64,000 bases of DNA from Melampsora larici-populina 98AG31. Its lineage: Eukaryota > Basidiomycota > Pucciniomycetes > Pucciniales > Melampsoraceae. Under the pieces are notes generated by a model that did no database searches, had not been told where the DNA came from, and was given only the letters and a program-made list of their open reading frames with translations. Shown one piece after another: positions 1 through 11,345 of this stretch (position 1 is the first letter of the stretch; each line of letters begins with the position of its first letter). The stretch is taken from NCBI RefSeq assembly GCF_000204055.1, contig NW_006768765.1, forward strand, positions 2,677,601-2,741,600. The letters are read 5' to 3'. Both the position numbers and the translations under genes were made by a program.

Positions 1-91
1 TTCGACCTGTTTGTAGCACCATTTTTTGTACATCAAAAAGATGCTTCAGATTCGAGATGAAGAATGGTTTCTGTTGGTTCAAATCACTTAC

Positions 92-626
92 TAGTCAGAT
101 CAATCACATCAACATCAACTCGGCTCTTCTTCCAACTCGGGCATGCACATAATTGATTGAAGTCGCTGTTCCATGTCGCTTCATCCCCCCATTGACGTGT
201 CTTGAGAGAACACATCATGAAAGAATTGAATAGATCTGGAATTATCTTTTTCCAGTTAGCTTCACTAGTAAGGGTATGTTCTTGATAAGTTACACTCTTG
301 AAGTATGCTGATCGTAGACCAGGTGGATGAATCTCCGTCCCATTGTTGACCGGAGCAATATCATCAACTACACCTGTCAGTTGAAGATCGTGGTAAAACT
401 CCTGTGGCTGATCGTCCTCATCGACACTATCCCTGTCATTGGGGATGGGGGGAGTCGGAATGGACGTTTGCTCCAAACGAGCATTCTTAGATTGTGAGGC
501 TGCCTCTTCGCGCTCTAGAAGCCGAGCCAGTCTTTCGCTAGCACTACCAGGTGGAGGCCTGGCAGGGGCTGAATTTTCTCGCTGACGTTTGTTGGAGTCT
601 GGAATGAGAGATCCGGGTAGTACCAT
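92..626 (-). CDS. KDZ-transposase-type protein, N-terminal exon (gene continues beyond the left edge)
   Basis: This is the first exon of a gene that runs off the left edge. It starts at an ATG (624-626). The open frame ends in a TGA at 84-86, but a strong donor (GTAAGT) starts at 91, so the exon most likely ends at 92. The N-terminal 60 residues are basic and Pro/Ser/Arg-rich. Later the sequence has a QWGDEATWNSDF stretch, a short Cys-containing segment (CACPSWKK) and a VIDLTS end. From memory this resembles the N-terminal region of rust proteins annotated as CxC1-like cysteine cluster proteins associated with KDZ (Kyakuja-Dileera-Zisupton) transposases, which are large DDE-type DNA transposases. 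The catalytic part is not in the window, so mobility cannot be judged. The gene diverges from the one at 2477. Confidence 0.55.
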
Positions 627-696
627 GTTTTAAAATCGAATTACGAAGTGAGGGTCTTCAAAATCGAGGACTTGACTGAGAGATATCCAGAAGGAT

Positions 697-720
697 GGTT
701 TAAACAGATTTGTTTAAACC
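697..720. repeat. Perfect 10-bp inverted repeat with 4-nt loop
   Basis: GGTTTAAACA at 697-706 and its exact complement TGTTTAAACC at 711-720 are separated by the four bases GATT. It lies about 70 bp upstream of the KDZ-type start codon. Confidence 0.9.
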
Positions 721-884
721 TACTAGGAAAATCACTAAGCAAATAGCTTTGTGATAGCTTATCTTGTGCTGACACCTGCCATTTAATGAAAGTCTTGGCC
801 GATTGAAAATGATAGACACTAGATTGGCTCTGCTATTGTTCACCCAAAATGTCTTGTGTTGAGACATTCCAAAAGCTCAATTAA

Positions 885-918
885 GCAGAGATAGACAAAA
901 AGGTTTGTCTATCTCTGC
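885..918. repeat. Perfect 15-bp inverted repeat with 4-nt loop
   Basis: GCAGAGATAGACAAA at 885-899 is exactly complemented by 904-918 across a 4-nt spacer (AAGG). It could be a fossil insertion footprint, a protein-binding site or a replication-slippage product; the sequence does not say which. Confidence 0.9.
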
Positions 919-2476
919 ATTTCTGAAGTTGATGTGCATGAAAATCTAACACTGATATTGATCAGCATCATTGGTTGTTGTACACCGATAATCAGGGCCC
1001 TTGATGGCATTTGATTGTCTAGCGAAGCGGAAAGGTTAACACACGATAAAAGAACACACAAGTTATAGCACGACTGTGCTGCGCGAACAATCTATCATTG
1101 GCTAAGATTTTCATTATATATTCCAAGTGTGGCTTTTGAAGAGCTTGAAAAGATATAAGCAGAGTAACTATTGTAGACAGTCTATTCAAAGAGAAATTAT
1201 GTTGATATTATAAAACTTTTGATGACCTGGTGAGTTATAACAATTATCTATGGGATGACTTCGAAGAGTTTGAGAGGCAGCTACACCAAGGTGGATTATT
1301 TTTCCATATGAGTCATTGTTATCCTTGCAATCACAATGAGGATTGGCTATTGCTGACGTGACCCCAAAAAAATAACAATTTTTTTGTTTAGCCAAACTCA
1401 AAGGGATATACTCCCCCATCATGAATCAAGTTGTTTTTTTTATGATTTTTCTTGAAAACTGAAAATCCTCCCCTTATGCAATGTGGTCCAACAAAAACCC
1501 CAAAATATCACTAATGTGGCCATAAGTGATACTTGTGTTTGATTGATGACCTCAAACAAGTTGGTTTTTTCAAATACCTATGGTATAGAAATATTCTCAA
1601 GCTTGAAATTTTGGGTTTGCACAAGTATTATATAAAATTTACTTATGAAGGGTGTTTCCACAAATCTGAAAAATAGTGCAACACAGGCAATGCTTTTGGC
1701 CAATACTAGTCCTTGGGTTGGTATGAGGACTATCGAGTATATCAATTATCATTAACAAACAACCTAACAATGTGATAAAGCTGCAACATTTTTGTTTGTG
1801 AATGGTATTGAAAAATTACATGGTGGCTCAGTGCTTAATCTCTACACTTGCAGATCAAGATTGAACATTGCTATTTCCTGATACTTTGAAACTGAAAGAC
1901 CTTTACAATATTATTATATGTCTGAGACAAACCATTTCCAAAAATCATATTGACAAATCCTGACTCATCTCAGACTCCATCTCCTTGAAAATGTATATTA
2001 AATGAATTGCTTACAAAATTTTTATAACACTACAGCTGTGAGATATGTCAACGGGTTTGGGGGTAAATCAGTGAGCATGAATTACCTACCAGCTCCTATG
2101 ATCCCTCTTCAAATGACACCAAGTGAGTGGGTTTCTATCAAGGCTTGGTGTTCTACAAGGTTACTTTATGCTTATCCCCATCCATCTTAATACATCAGTA
2201 AGTTGTGAAAGGTGAAAAAATGATTTGAAGTACGTACTATGTAGCTGAAATAAGTGATCAAGATTAAATTAAATCTAAGGTAGTGCGTATTTAAATACAA
2301 TCCATTTTAAAAGTGACTTTTAATTCAAATTGAATTTAAATGTAGTTTATGTGTGTAGAGTTTAGGTTATCTGGTCCGACACCCTCCCAAGTTGATTCAA
2401 CTCATTCCCAAATTACTCACATTTCCAACAATCAAGCCGTCAATCTTCCTTCCTTCCACCCTGCTTCAAACCACCA

Positions 2477-4435
2477 ATGCCTTCCACCACTCGTGCCAGC
2501 CAATCAAAAACCAACCGTTCCTCTGTACGCTCTTCTAACAAAAGCAAGAAGAAAACTCCTCGGAACAAAAAGACCACCTCCAAAACCACTACAGGTGATT
2601 CAGCTACAGACAGATTCGATGCTGACAACAATCACAATCCAGACGAAAACGAGGACAATGAATTTCATGATGAAACCAATCAGCAAACCTCTGGGACAGC
2701 ACCAAAATCAAAATCCAAGCCGTCTATCTTTCAGTCTCGTTTCCCCGATCTTGAACTTGACACCTTTGAACAGCAACTCAATTCTTGGACTATAGTGAAA
2801 CTTCAGGAAGCAATACTTCAACAAGACTCACGCCGTAGTACTGCTCCAAAAGAGATAAAGGATCTTGTCAAAGTCGTTCGAATGGAATTTGAAAAACGTA
2901 TCCTCATGATTGCCCTGATGGCTGGGGTTCCGGAGATCGTTATCTGGAACTTAGTGTAAGTCCAATGCATACTCACAAGTCCTAACCTCCTTACAGTATG
3001 CAAGCTGATCAACCACCTTGTATACGTCAGTGGCATTGGGAAGAAGAAAGTTAAGGCTAACCCTTGGATTCGATTTCTCACCTTCTGTGTGAAATGTTTG
3101 GGGCAGCAACGTAAGTGATAGATGAATAACATTGACAAAACCAATACTAATCATTGCTTCATCTAGTGCCTGATCGCGATGATAAAGATGCTTGGACCAA
3201 ACAAAATCAGGAGATGGCCGATATTTGGCATTCACTGAGCAAGGACCAACAGTCTGTGTTCAAAGATCCCTACTTTTTTGCATTGGCCAACCTTCCCGAC
3301 TACTCGAATGCCTCTCTAGGTGAACATGACGAGCACAACAACGATGTAAACGAAAACAAAAACGAAAACGGAGTGAACTTAACCAACTTCGACACCGTTA
3401 CGCCTAGCCCAACAATTCACAAACTTTCTGAGGAAGACAAAGCAAAATATCAGCCACTTTTCAAAGACCTAGTAAATGTCGAGAAAGTGCATCTCTGCCA
3501 TGGTAAACCGGAATCCTCCCCTTCAATTGCAACCTTACAAAAACGATCTTTGATTGCTGTTCGAAAGGCTCATCATGATGTAAGGTTTTTTTTCTGTGCC
3601 TTTCATCTGCACCTAATTACGAAGTTCAACACCTTCTTACCTCATGTTTTTGGTTGTAGTTCTCGGTTGTCTGTCAACAAAATCAAATATCATACTATCT
3701 AACTAGTGCAAGTTGTGGTGGTCTCAACGGATGGTCGCAAACGTTTTCAAACAACGTGAAATTTGCTGAATGGGCATTGGACGTAAAACATATTCCTGAC
3801 AAGTTTCGTACTTACGTACATGGATTAGATGCTGCCAAAGAGATCGAGGGGAAAGTCCCACAAGCGAGTGACCGTAGAAAAAGTCAACTGGGGCGTATGC
3901 TAAATGCATTGTTAAGTGAGTTGTTTTGATATATCTGACTCAATTGCTTGAATCACGACAATCTGACTTCATTAATGAATCAGAGCCTTATGGTCATGAC
4001 ACATTCCCAAAGCTCGATGATCCTGCTCAAAGAATGAACAGGAAAGGCTGGGAACTCAAAATTGTTCAGAAGCCCGGCAGTCTTCTCAAACCGGAGGAAC
4101 TTCTTCGTGGACACCGAGGTGTAACGGATGCAATGGTTCAGGCCTGGATTAAGGACATCGAGAACGGGCTTTTTTTGATTGAAACAAAGGTTGCTGAAGA
4201 TGGCGAGACATCTCAAAACGATCATCAAGACGAATCGCAGCAATCAGGAGGTCCTATGCAAGAACAACGCTCAAAACAAAAGAAAAAAAGGAGCGGTAAA
4301 CATCAAAAATCAAAAGAGCCAACTCAAAAGCGACACAAAACAAATAAACAACCACTTGAGGCAGAAGACGATGATTCCGATTCAAACACTATGAGCTCTG
4401 ACTCGTCAGAAGAAGAAGAAGAAGAATTTGAGTGA
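2477..4435 (+). CDS. Five-exon hypothetical protein of a multi-copy rust family (559 aa)
   Basis: Exons 2477-2955, 3031-3110, 3167-3579, 3660-3915 and 3984-4435 join in frame into 559 residues, with GTAAGT/GTAAGG/GTGAGT donors. The first ~80 residues are Lys/Ser/Thr-rich. A helical block follows (about 90-170), then a segment with KDPYFFALANLPDYS, a CHGKPE motif and a YYLTSASCGG motif. The C-terminal 90 residues are Lys- then Asp/Glu-rich and end in a run of Glu. I recall similar proteins in Melampsora and Puccinia gene sets without an assigned function; that is recollection, not a search. The Lys-rich and acidic ends suggest a nuclear or nucleic-acid-associated protein (inference). The acceptor at 3030 was chosen over that at 2996 because only it keeps the frame open. 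Confidence 0.75.
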
Positions 4436-5336
4436 AGATCTACTGTCATATATGTGAGTTGACCAGACTCAAGCTTATTACATCAAACAGTCAAAATTAA
4501 CTCAAAGTTTACTTCATCAATGTTTCTGTCCTTTTCTTGTATGATGGTCTTGTGGTGTGACCTCATCCAATGGCTCTCTTTGACATTTTCTACTTGCCCT
4601 TTATTATTGTTTTCCCTGGTTATTGTTGTTTTCTCTTTCTTGCAATGGAATCGGTAGATTACATGATGATTGGATGCATTTTATATCACTCGCAAGTGAA
4701 TAGATGTTATGTTGAGGAGACCAAAGACCACAAAGCAATTCAGTAGGGAATTGTATGGCAAAATCGGCAGTACAAGGTGATTGTGCCGTGTGATGTTTTT
4801 TGTTTGGAGTTGGCAAATAAGAAAGAAACGTCGTTTACTTTGTGTTTTTGTGATAAGTATTTACAATAGTTCACTTTTAGACACAATCCGGAGAGAAGTG
4901 CAAAGGTGGGATATGAGCCAAAGATTTGAGATTTGGTTAACCTTCAATCGTTCAGGTTAACATTCGATTGTTTGGTTTACTATGAACTGGGATGCCTTGA
5001 GAACTTGAGATTTGAAAAGTCCTTTTGAAATTGAGTCGATGAGATAGAGCTCGGAAGGAATGAGAGTGGTGAATGTGGAATAAGTTGCGTGAACTTCGAA
5101 AAGATGAGTAATTTGATTCTTTATGTGACTCACAGGTGTCATGCAAGAAGGCTCGAAGCGCTGACCAGTGCTCAGCAATGGGGTGTTGAAGGTGCGGTCT
5201 TAGTTTGTTGTGTTGGATGCTCGGAGATGGTGATGTTGAAGGGTAATGAGGCTTTACTCTGCCTTACGCAAGAAGTTGTAGTTGACTCAGAGCGCTCTGG
5301 GTATGAAAGTTCACTCAGCGCGCTCTGAAGAGACCT
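4436..5336. other. Intergenic, no gene seen
   Basis: No open frame here carries recognisable coding signal. Near the right end (5286-5330) there are two extra imperfect copies of the CAGAGCGCTCTG motif that forms the end of the neighbouring repeat element. Confidence 0.5.
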
Positions 5337-5541
5337 CAGAGCGCTCTGAGGTACTCTCAGAGCGTTTTTTTGCCCTGGACACCTTGCTGGTGGAGTTGTT
5401 ATTTTTGAGGATGATGAAATGTTAATAAAGTTGAACTATGGCTATATATTGTCCAAATAATAGTTCTGTCATTGTTGAAAAGTGTTTAACTTGAGAGTTG
5501 AGGGGCAAAAAAAAGCGCTCCAGGGCCGCTGGAGAGCTCTG
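5337..5541. mobile_element. Small MITE-like element with hairpin-forming ends
   Basis: The left end (5337-5375) reads CAGAGCGCTCTGAG then a second stem and GAGCGTTTTTTTGCCC. The right end (5502-5541) is its approximate inverse, GGGCAAAAAAAAGCGCTCC followed by a stem and GAGCTCTG. Each end itself folds into a short stem, and the two stems differ in sequence. No clean target duplication is visible. Ends starting CAGAG recall hAT-type termini, but the assignment is weak. Confidence 0.45.
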
Positions 5542-5708
5542 CTGCGAAGGTCTGGCTTGACTGTCGTCTATACAGTGCCATTTCCTAAGGGTATATGTGT
5601 CACTTTGCAGAGGCTACACAGGTGCCCTTTACTCAGAAGACAGTTGCCTTTTTTCACTCTTTCTTTTTCATTCTCTCGATCTTTAACAATGAAACCCTTC
5701 CATCAAGA

Positions 5709-6400
5709 ATGCCTTCACTCGCCCTTGCCGCTGGTATTGTGGCTTTGGCTCTTGTAGCCATTTGATCTGCTGCAGGCCATTGTAAACTTGATTGAACTGC
5801 TTCCGAACTTTCGCCCGATGGAGGCTGTGACCAAACACAGAGTTGGGGTTTCCGAGTTGTAGGTCTCTATACTTTTGTTTTGACAAACATATATTTGTGA
5901 TAGCGTTAATTGAATTCATTTCATCATCATCCTGCGGTTCACCCCACCTTGACTCACACCCTTTCTCAGATCCATACTGGCACAGATTTCAAAACTCACC
6001 CAAACTCGCACTAGCTCTCGACCGCGTTTCCAACAAAGCCAAACCTTTACCAACTGCCGGACCATTGGCTTCTCTGTGTCCTTCACACAACAAAAAATAT
6101 CCCAAACTTGCGTCTCTCAACAAAGACCTGTTGATTAACAACCTGTTTGCTCACGGTATTGTTTCTTACGACACAGCTGCTCAAAAGTCACGACAACGCG
6201 CCATGCATACAACCACTGAGCTGCACGAGGTGGAACAGAGCATCACCGCTGCTCATTGGATGCTTTGCAATTTATTCACCAAAGGTAAAGAAAGGGAAAA
6301 AAATTATGTTAAACTGACCCCACGACCAACATTCATACCCTTACCTTCCTTACCACGAATCTTACCCGCTGTTTCTGACTCCCGCAACACTCTACTCTAA
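5709..6400 (+). pseudogene. Possible small gene or remnant with a signal-like N-terminus
   Basis: An ATG at 5709 starts a short hydrophobic peptide (about 18 residues, MPSLALAAGIVALALVAI) that stops at once. A second open stretch to 6400 carries a compositionally coding-like 130-residue segment (about 5950-6290), ending in low-quality sequence. No clean intron joins the two. It may be a decayed secreted-protein gene or an unrelated pair of chance frames. I do not recognise a family. Confidence 0.2.
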
Positions 6401-6591
6401 CTCACTAATTATCAATACTGCTCAACTCCTTCTAAACCGTGACCTTTTTGCGTGTCCCAAGCGTTACTTCTCATCTTTGTTTCCAAACGTTTTCATGTCG
6501 GCGGTATACGTTTGTTTATCCCACCACGTTTATTACCACGCCATCAAGCTCATGTGCTAACTGCTATTTTCAGGCGAGCAATACTTCCCGA

Positions 6592-6736
6592 CATCCGTGT
6601 ATACACGGATGATCGGAGAGTTCCTTCCTCGGCTCGGGTATCAACCCGAGCTCGGAAGTCGGGTCTGTATGCGAGTGTATCTCGATAAACGGATACACCG
6701 ATTTGCAAATACAAATGTGTTTGCAAATTGGTGTAT
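6592..6736. repeat. Cluster of three palindromes
   Basis: Three palindromes lie within 145 bp. The first is a perfect 20-bp palindrome, CATCCGTGTATACACGGATG (6592-6611). The second is CTCGGGT/ACCCGAG around a 4-nt loop (6633-6650), with further outer pairing to about 6625-6657. The third is a long near-palindrome at 6693-6736 (ATACACC...GGTGTAT) around AATG. A short GTTTC/GAAAC stem follows. This may be the end of an uncharacterised element. Confidence 0.8.
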
Positions 6737-7358
6737 TCATAGTTTCATTCACGAAACATGCGGCTAGAATATCGGCGTGCCATTTTAATAAGCTTAATGG
6801 GCTCGGGGGACCTATCTCATTCTAATCCTATGATGATGGACGCGTGCGAGGCAAAAAAAAATGTTTTTTTAGACATTTGGGCAATATTTCGAACCAAGCA
6901 CATTTAAACACATCCTTAGGCTTACTATATGGGTACCAGAGGGTAATATATGGCTTTAAACTTGGTAAAAGTGGGTTCCCGAAGCGGAATCCAACCCCAG
7001 ATAAGTCAAATCGCATGGTGAAAATGACTTTTTTCACTGATTTTCAAGGTCCTCAGAGGCCAAAATTTCGAACCCCCCCTACAGGGGGGTAGTTGGGCTT
7101 TGATGAGACCCACTGTATAATTTTTCCTTAACTTTACACAAGCCTTAATAGCACAAGTCGTCCCCTCACCCACCACCAGGACTTTTTCCCTGTCCGCTTT
7201 AAAATGTCTGGGCAACAGAATTTATCAAATTAATGTTTTTTCCCTACCATGGGCCACATTCAAGTAGTAAACAAGATAATGAAGTGATCACTGATAATAA
7301 TCAACAAGATCATCTTGGTCAGAATGGATTTTGAAACAGGAGTTGAAACAGGAGTCAG
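6737..7358. other. Non-coding, repeat-like
   Basis: No gene seen. A C6/G6 hairpin with a 4-nt loop sits at 7074-7089. The surrounding block (about 6840-7190) reads like an old repeat but has no visible termini. Confidence 0.4.
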
Positions 7359-7361
7359 TTA

Positions 7362-7860
7362 CACTGCGGGAATCATTAAGTTTGAAACCCGATTGAGCAA
7401 AGTCGTGGTGTCTGGGTCCGCAACTTTCTTCAATTGCGGATCTTGTTTGCCATAGGTTTGCTATAGGTTTGCTAGCTTGCATCGAGCTGCCCTTGAGTTG
7501 TCCGCCTGAGCTGCAGTATGTCAACTACAACAGCGCATATGTACATATTTAATGAAGCTGATCATTATACCTTCCTTTATCCTTCTGTTATGCATGTTTT
7601 TCCTTTCAATATCCTCAGACCACTCAAGATCATGTATGAGTAATGAGCTTTATTATGTATATGTTACAAGAGTCTAGACATATGGTACCTCCATTAGTCC
7701 ATACTACAGCCTGAGTGGATGACTATAGAGGGCAGCTTGAGACGAGCTTGCAAACCTATGGCAAACCTATGGCAAACAAGATCTGTGATTGAAGGAAGTC
7801 GCGGACCCGGACACCGCGACTTTGCTCAATCCGGTTTCACACTTAATGATTCCCGCGGTG
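7362..7860. mobile_element. Harbinger-type MITE with ~130-bp inverted arms, TSD TTA
   Basis: The left arm (7362-7491) and right arm (7728-7860) are long imperfect inverted repeats that start CACTGCGGGAATCATTAAG and end CTTAATGATTCCCGCGGTG. The element is flanked by TTA on both sides (7359-7361 and 7861-7863), the target preferred by PIF/Harbinger transposases. Each arm contains a tandem 10-bp motif (TTTGCCATAG repeated). The centre is non-coding. A single related arm lies at about 11237-11345. Confidence 0.75.
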
Positions 7861-7863
7861 TTA

Positions 7864-9566
7864 TGTCCAAACCTATGTAGAAACTCAATCTACATTTCTC
7901 AACGATAGTTTTTGGAAATTAAGCGAAGCTTATAAACTGAGTTATTGAAAAGGTGCTTGACAAAAACCAATTGAGATGAGACACCAAAGTCAAGACAAAG
8001 GCTCCTGTATCAATGAGTTGAGCAAAAAAGAATTGAGGAACCACTGGTGTGAGGAACACAAGCTCAGAAGTGAACATAATGAGGATATACCCAACAAGCC
8101 TGTTTCGGATCATATTTAACTCGCCGTCTCTCTACAGACGCTTACCGCATTTAATTTCTACTTGGTCAAATGGGGATACCGTGAATAATAACGTCCCTTG
8201 TTTTTAATCAAAACAGGCAAGCACTTGGAAGTCTTCATGTAAACAGGAGATAAAAGCAAGCCTGCAGTCAAGACCGTGTGACTGCAGGAAGAGTGTTTGC
8301 GTCCAAGCATGCCTACCATTCGAGTTGGAAGTTCAAGTAACTTCATCGATTCCAGAAAACATCAGCAGAGTACTGTGGCAGATGTGTGTATGGTGACAGA
8401 AACAATTCCTCACTTTTTTTATTGATTATTAAAGATTCAAGAACCAAATTTTTGAAAAAAAGTAAAGAGAGATGGATTGGCTGTTGTAAACTCAGTCTCT
8501 AATATTTGTTTGGTATCTTGTTTTTTTTTCTTGCCCGTTATGTTGTAGAAATTCAAAAGTTGATGAGAGAAAGAACAGCTGCTATTTTGGTTGGTGCAAC
8601 AATGTGAATACATACTACACCAATAATAGGATTAAATAGCAGTTTTTGACGTGATTTGTGCCAAACTCTGGATTAGTCAAGACTTGAGTGCAATTGACTC
8701 AAAGGCTTCAAGAATAGGTCCGCTATGGGATGGCCTGATATATTACAACAAGATGAGAGGGTGATGAGAGTGTGACAAAATTTATAAGCATTAAAAGATA
8801 CATGATATCAAAGAATCATGAGAATCATGAGAATATCTTGAAGAGATTTTTTCAAAAACCTTTGAGGAAAGAATGAGATAGAGAGAATAGGCTTGCACAA
8901 TGGAATAGCTATACAGGATAGATTCTAGGTACAGTCAAACTGAGTCAAAGTCAATAAAAAATGTCCGCTATGGGGGGGCGGACTTAAAAAAGGAATTAGC
9001 AGTCGATGTAGTTCACTTCTCACTCAGACACTCGGTAGTGTAGACATACACGGAGTGGTGCCGATGGGGGGCACGCACAAACGAGGCTTTGTATTGCTTT
9101 CGATAACTCTGAGTAATAGGAGGACTATACTTCGCAACACAATCACCCCTGTGGGGAGGCTCTGAGGCCTTACAACTGATACTGATAAAATTTATAAAAA
9201 ATACTTCTATATATAAAAAACTTGTACCACTGAGAAAACTTTTTCTTAACATTTGAAAATATTTGAACTAAGAAACTAAACAACTAGACTACCTGAGAGA
9301 AGACATACACAAGGAAAAAATAAAAAAATCCCACTCTAAGTAATTTTTTATATTTATTGAATTCATTTGACAAATATCAAGAAATTAGATAAAATTTTAA
9401 AGAAACTTCTTGTTTTAAAACAAACCCTGATATATACTTTTGACTCTCTGTTTCTTTTTTTTACTTTTCTAGGTGAGGGTGGGTGGGACGACGAAAACAG
9501 GACAATTGACAGAACAGAAGGAATCAGGCTGAGACCTATGGGCTATTGGTGACTGAAATTGATCTA
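7864..9566. other. Intergenic, no gene seen
   Basis: I see no supported coding region. GTCCGCTATGGG occurs twice as a direct repeat (about 8717 and 8960). The second copy forms a GTCCGC/GCGGAC stem. Confidence 0.45.
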
Positions 9567-10474
9567 GTAAAAAACGGGGTGGGAGATTTTTCCACCCTTT
9601 TCTTTCCACCCGTTTTGTGGTGTAAAAACCCAAGGGGTGGAAAATTGCATACCCTGGGGGGTCATATGCAATTGTCCACCTTTTTTCCATTTTTTCTTGC
9701 AAGGGGAAAACAAGAGGTGGAAAAACTAGGGTGGAAAATTGGATCTCAAAGCCAGCAATATCACATTTTCCACCCAGATTCTTTCCACCAGATAGTGAGT
9801 GTCAAAATATTTGTGCGTAAAATTCCATATGAGCCACCTCAGATCAAATTTTACACCCATTTGTTTCCACCAATTTCAAAAATAACACCTTTGCTTTACA
9901 CCCAAAGGGAAAAGCTGAGTGTACAATTGAACTTTCATGGTTGATAATCCATTTCAAAGGACGGGTTGCTTTAAACTTGTCCTTGTGATTCTACTCATTT
10001 TCAAGGGGCAAAAAATAAGTAGGAAGTAACTTGCTGTTCCATTTCCTTGGGAGATGAGAGCTGCTTATATATGCGAGCATCTCCAGGTGAAGTACAAATA
10101 AGGAAACAACAATGTGAGTGGTACAACATGAGGCGATTGGTGATCGCCAAGATACAAGATATGTAGGTGAGAGGTTTAGCCAAATCCAGTACTGCTGGAT
10201 TTGGGCTACAATTAGTGATGCAAAAGGAACGGTACATGATCAGGACGGATCTGGCAAGATCCGTTTACAATTAAAGTAAAGAGAAATAAGAATAGAAAAT
10301 AAGTAAAGATGAAAAGCACGAAAAGTAAAGTAACGTGCTAAAGCGCGTACAATAAGAACAAAGGGAAAGTCCGAATCAGGGGAATCACATCCTTTGATGC
10401 TTTTTCAAAAGCACAAGGTGCTTTTCCTTGAAGCACTATATAATGGGTTACAAGATTTTTACACTCAACCCTTA

Positions 10475-10630
10475 GGGTACTCAAAGTAAAGTATGTAGCA
10501 CTACATACTTTTTGCTACATACTTTTTTTGGCGGGGATAAAGAAAAAAATATACTTTTGGCCTCGTCTTCCCCGCCAAAAAAAGTATATAGCAAAAAGTA
10601 TGTACACGTACATACTTACTTTGACTACCC
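10475..10630. mobile_element. 156-bp MITE of the GGGTACTCAAAG family, TSD TTA
   Basis: The ends are GGGTACTCAAAGTAAAGTAT and the inverse of GGGTAGTCAAAGTAAGTATG. TTA lies on both sides (10472-10474 and 10631-10633). Each end contains a subterminal palindrome (GTATGTAG CA CTACATAC on the left, GTATGTAC AC GTACATAC on the right) and a GGCGGGGA/TCCCCGCC inner stem. The ends match those of the 5.3-kb element at 55117-60421, so its transposase probably mobilised this copy (inference). Confidence 0.85.
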
Positions 10631-10957
10631 TTAATGAGTGTAAAAGTGTAGATTACATGAGTGTAAATGCATTTTTACACTCAATCCGGCCAAATTCCTG
10701 GAGTGCAAAGATTTTGTATGTAAATGGTTGAACTTGTGTGTAAAAGTGTAGGGTGGCTCCATCTACCTACAATTTTACACTCATTATTTTTACACTCAAT
10801 ATGTAGTGTAAAAAAATACAGTGTAAAAATTGTTACCCTAAATGTCTAATTTTACACTCAATGACTCTTACACTCAATATGGAGTGTAAAGTTGAGGAGT
10901 GCAAATATGTAAGCACATGTGCCATGCTTATAATTTTACACTCATCAAAGCAACTTT

Positions 10958-11078
10958 GTGACACCGTGTCCGTGTAGGGTTTGCTCATCAACAAGTGCAC
11001 ACCGACTCCCTTTGAGGCAGAAAGGGAAGTCGTGTGCGCTTGTCAACAAGCAAACACTACCCGGACACGGTGGTGACT
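10958..11078. mobile_element. 121-bp hairpin MITE
   Basis: Two arms of about 55 bp (ACCGTGTCCG... and ...CGGACACGGT) are near-perfect inverse copies around a 7-nt centre. GTGA lies outside both CACCGTGTCCG ends, so a 4-bp target duplication is possible. It lies inside the Mutator-like element. Confidence 0.65.
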
Positions 11079-11236
11079 TAGTGGAAAAACTGCATGTATC
11101 TGCAATTTATATCAAAGTCTCTCAAATGTGTCTGTCTCCTCACACATATTTGGAATTGGTCTCAAATTCTCTCAAATGTGTTTGTCTCCTCAGTGCAAGG
11201 AAGGTATTTATCCACCGCAGGTATTTAAGTATATAA

Positions 11237-11345
11237 GTCACACCGCGGGAATCAACAGGTTCAAGACCCGATTGAAGAAAGTTGCGGTGACGGGGTTCGC
11301 AACTTTCTTCAATCACAGATCTCGTTCGCATTACGTTCACATTAC
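11237..11345. repeat. Solo arm of the 7362-7860 MITE family
   Basis: The sequence from CACACCGCGGGAATCA onward aligns with the left arm of the MITE at 7362, including the hairpin around the GGGGTTCGC/GCAACTTTCTTC block. The tandem 10-mer differs (TTCGCATTACG type rather than TTTGCCATAGG type). No opposite arm is seen within several hundred bases. Just upstream (about 11113-11195) a 26-bp block, TCTCTCAAATGTGT..., is duplicated in direct orientation. Confidence 0.6.

Larger units (their letters stand above)
627..2476. other. Divergent intergenic region with hairpins, no convincing gene
   Basis: About 1.85 kb lies between two divergently oriented genes. I see no open frame with coding character; the small frames at 1186-1422 and 2002-2190 match nothing I know and lack splice support. 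The region is AT-rich and holds two perfect inverted repeats, listed separately. It presumably contains both promoters, but no specific element can be named. Confidence 0.6.

Noticed and set aside
2997..3054. Alternative acceptor at 2996 in the 559-aa gene
   Set aside because: It leads to an in-frame TAA at about 3054; the acceptor at 3030 keeps the frame into GIGKKKVKANPW.
9546..9944. 132-aa open frame rich in FHP/PPF
   Set aside because: It lies entirely in the terminal inverted repeat of the Mutator-like element, and its mirror copy at 12154-12495 also opens; both come from TTTTCCACCC repeats.
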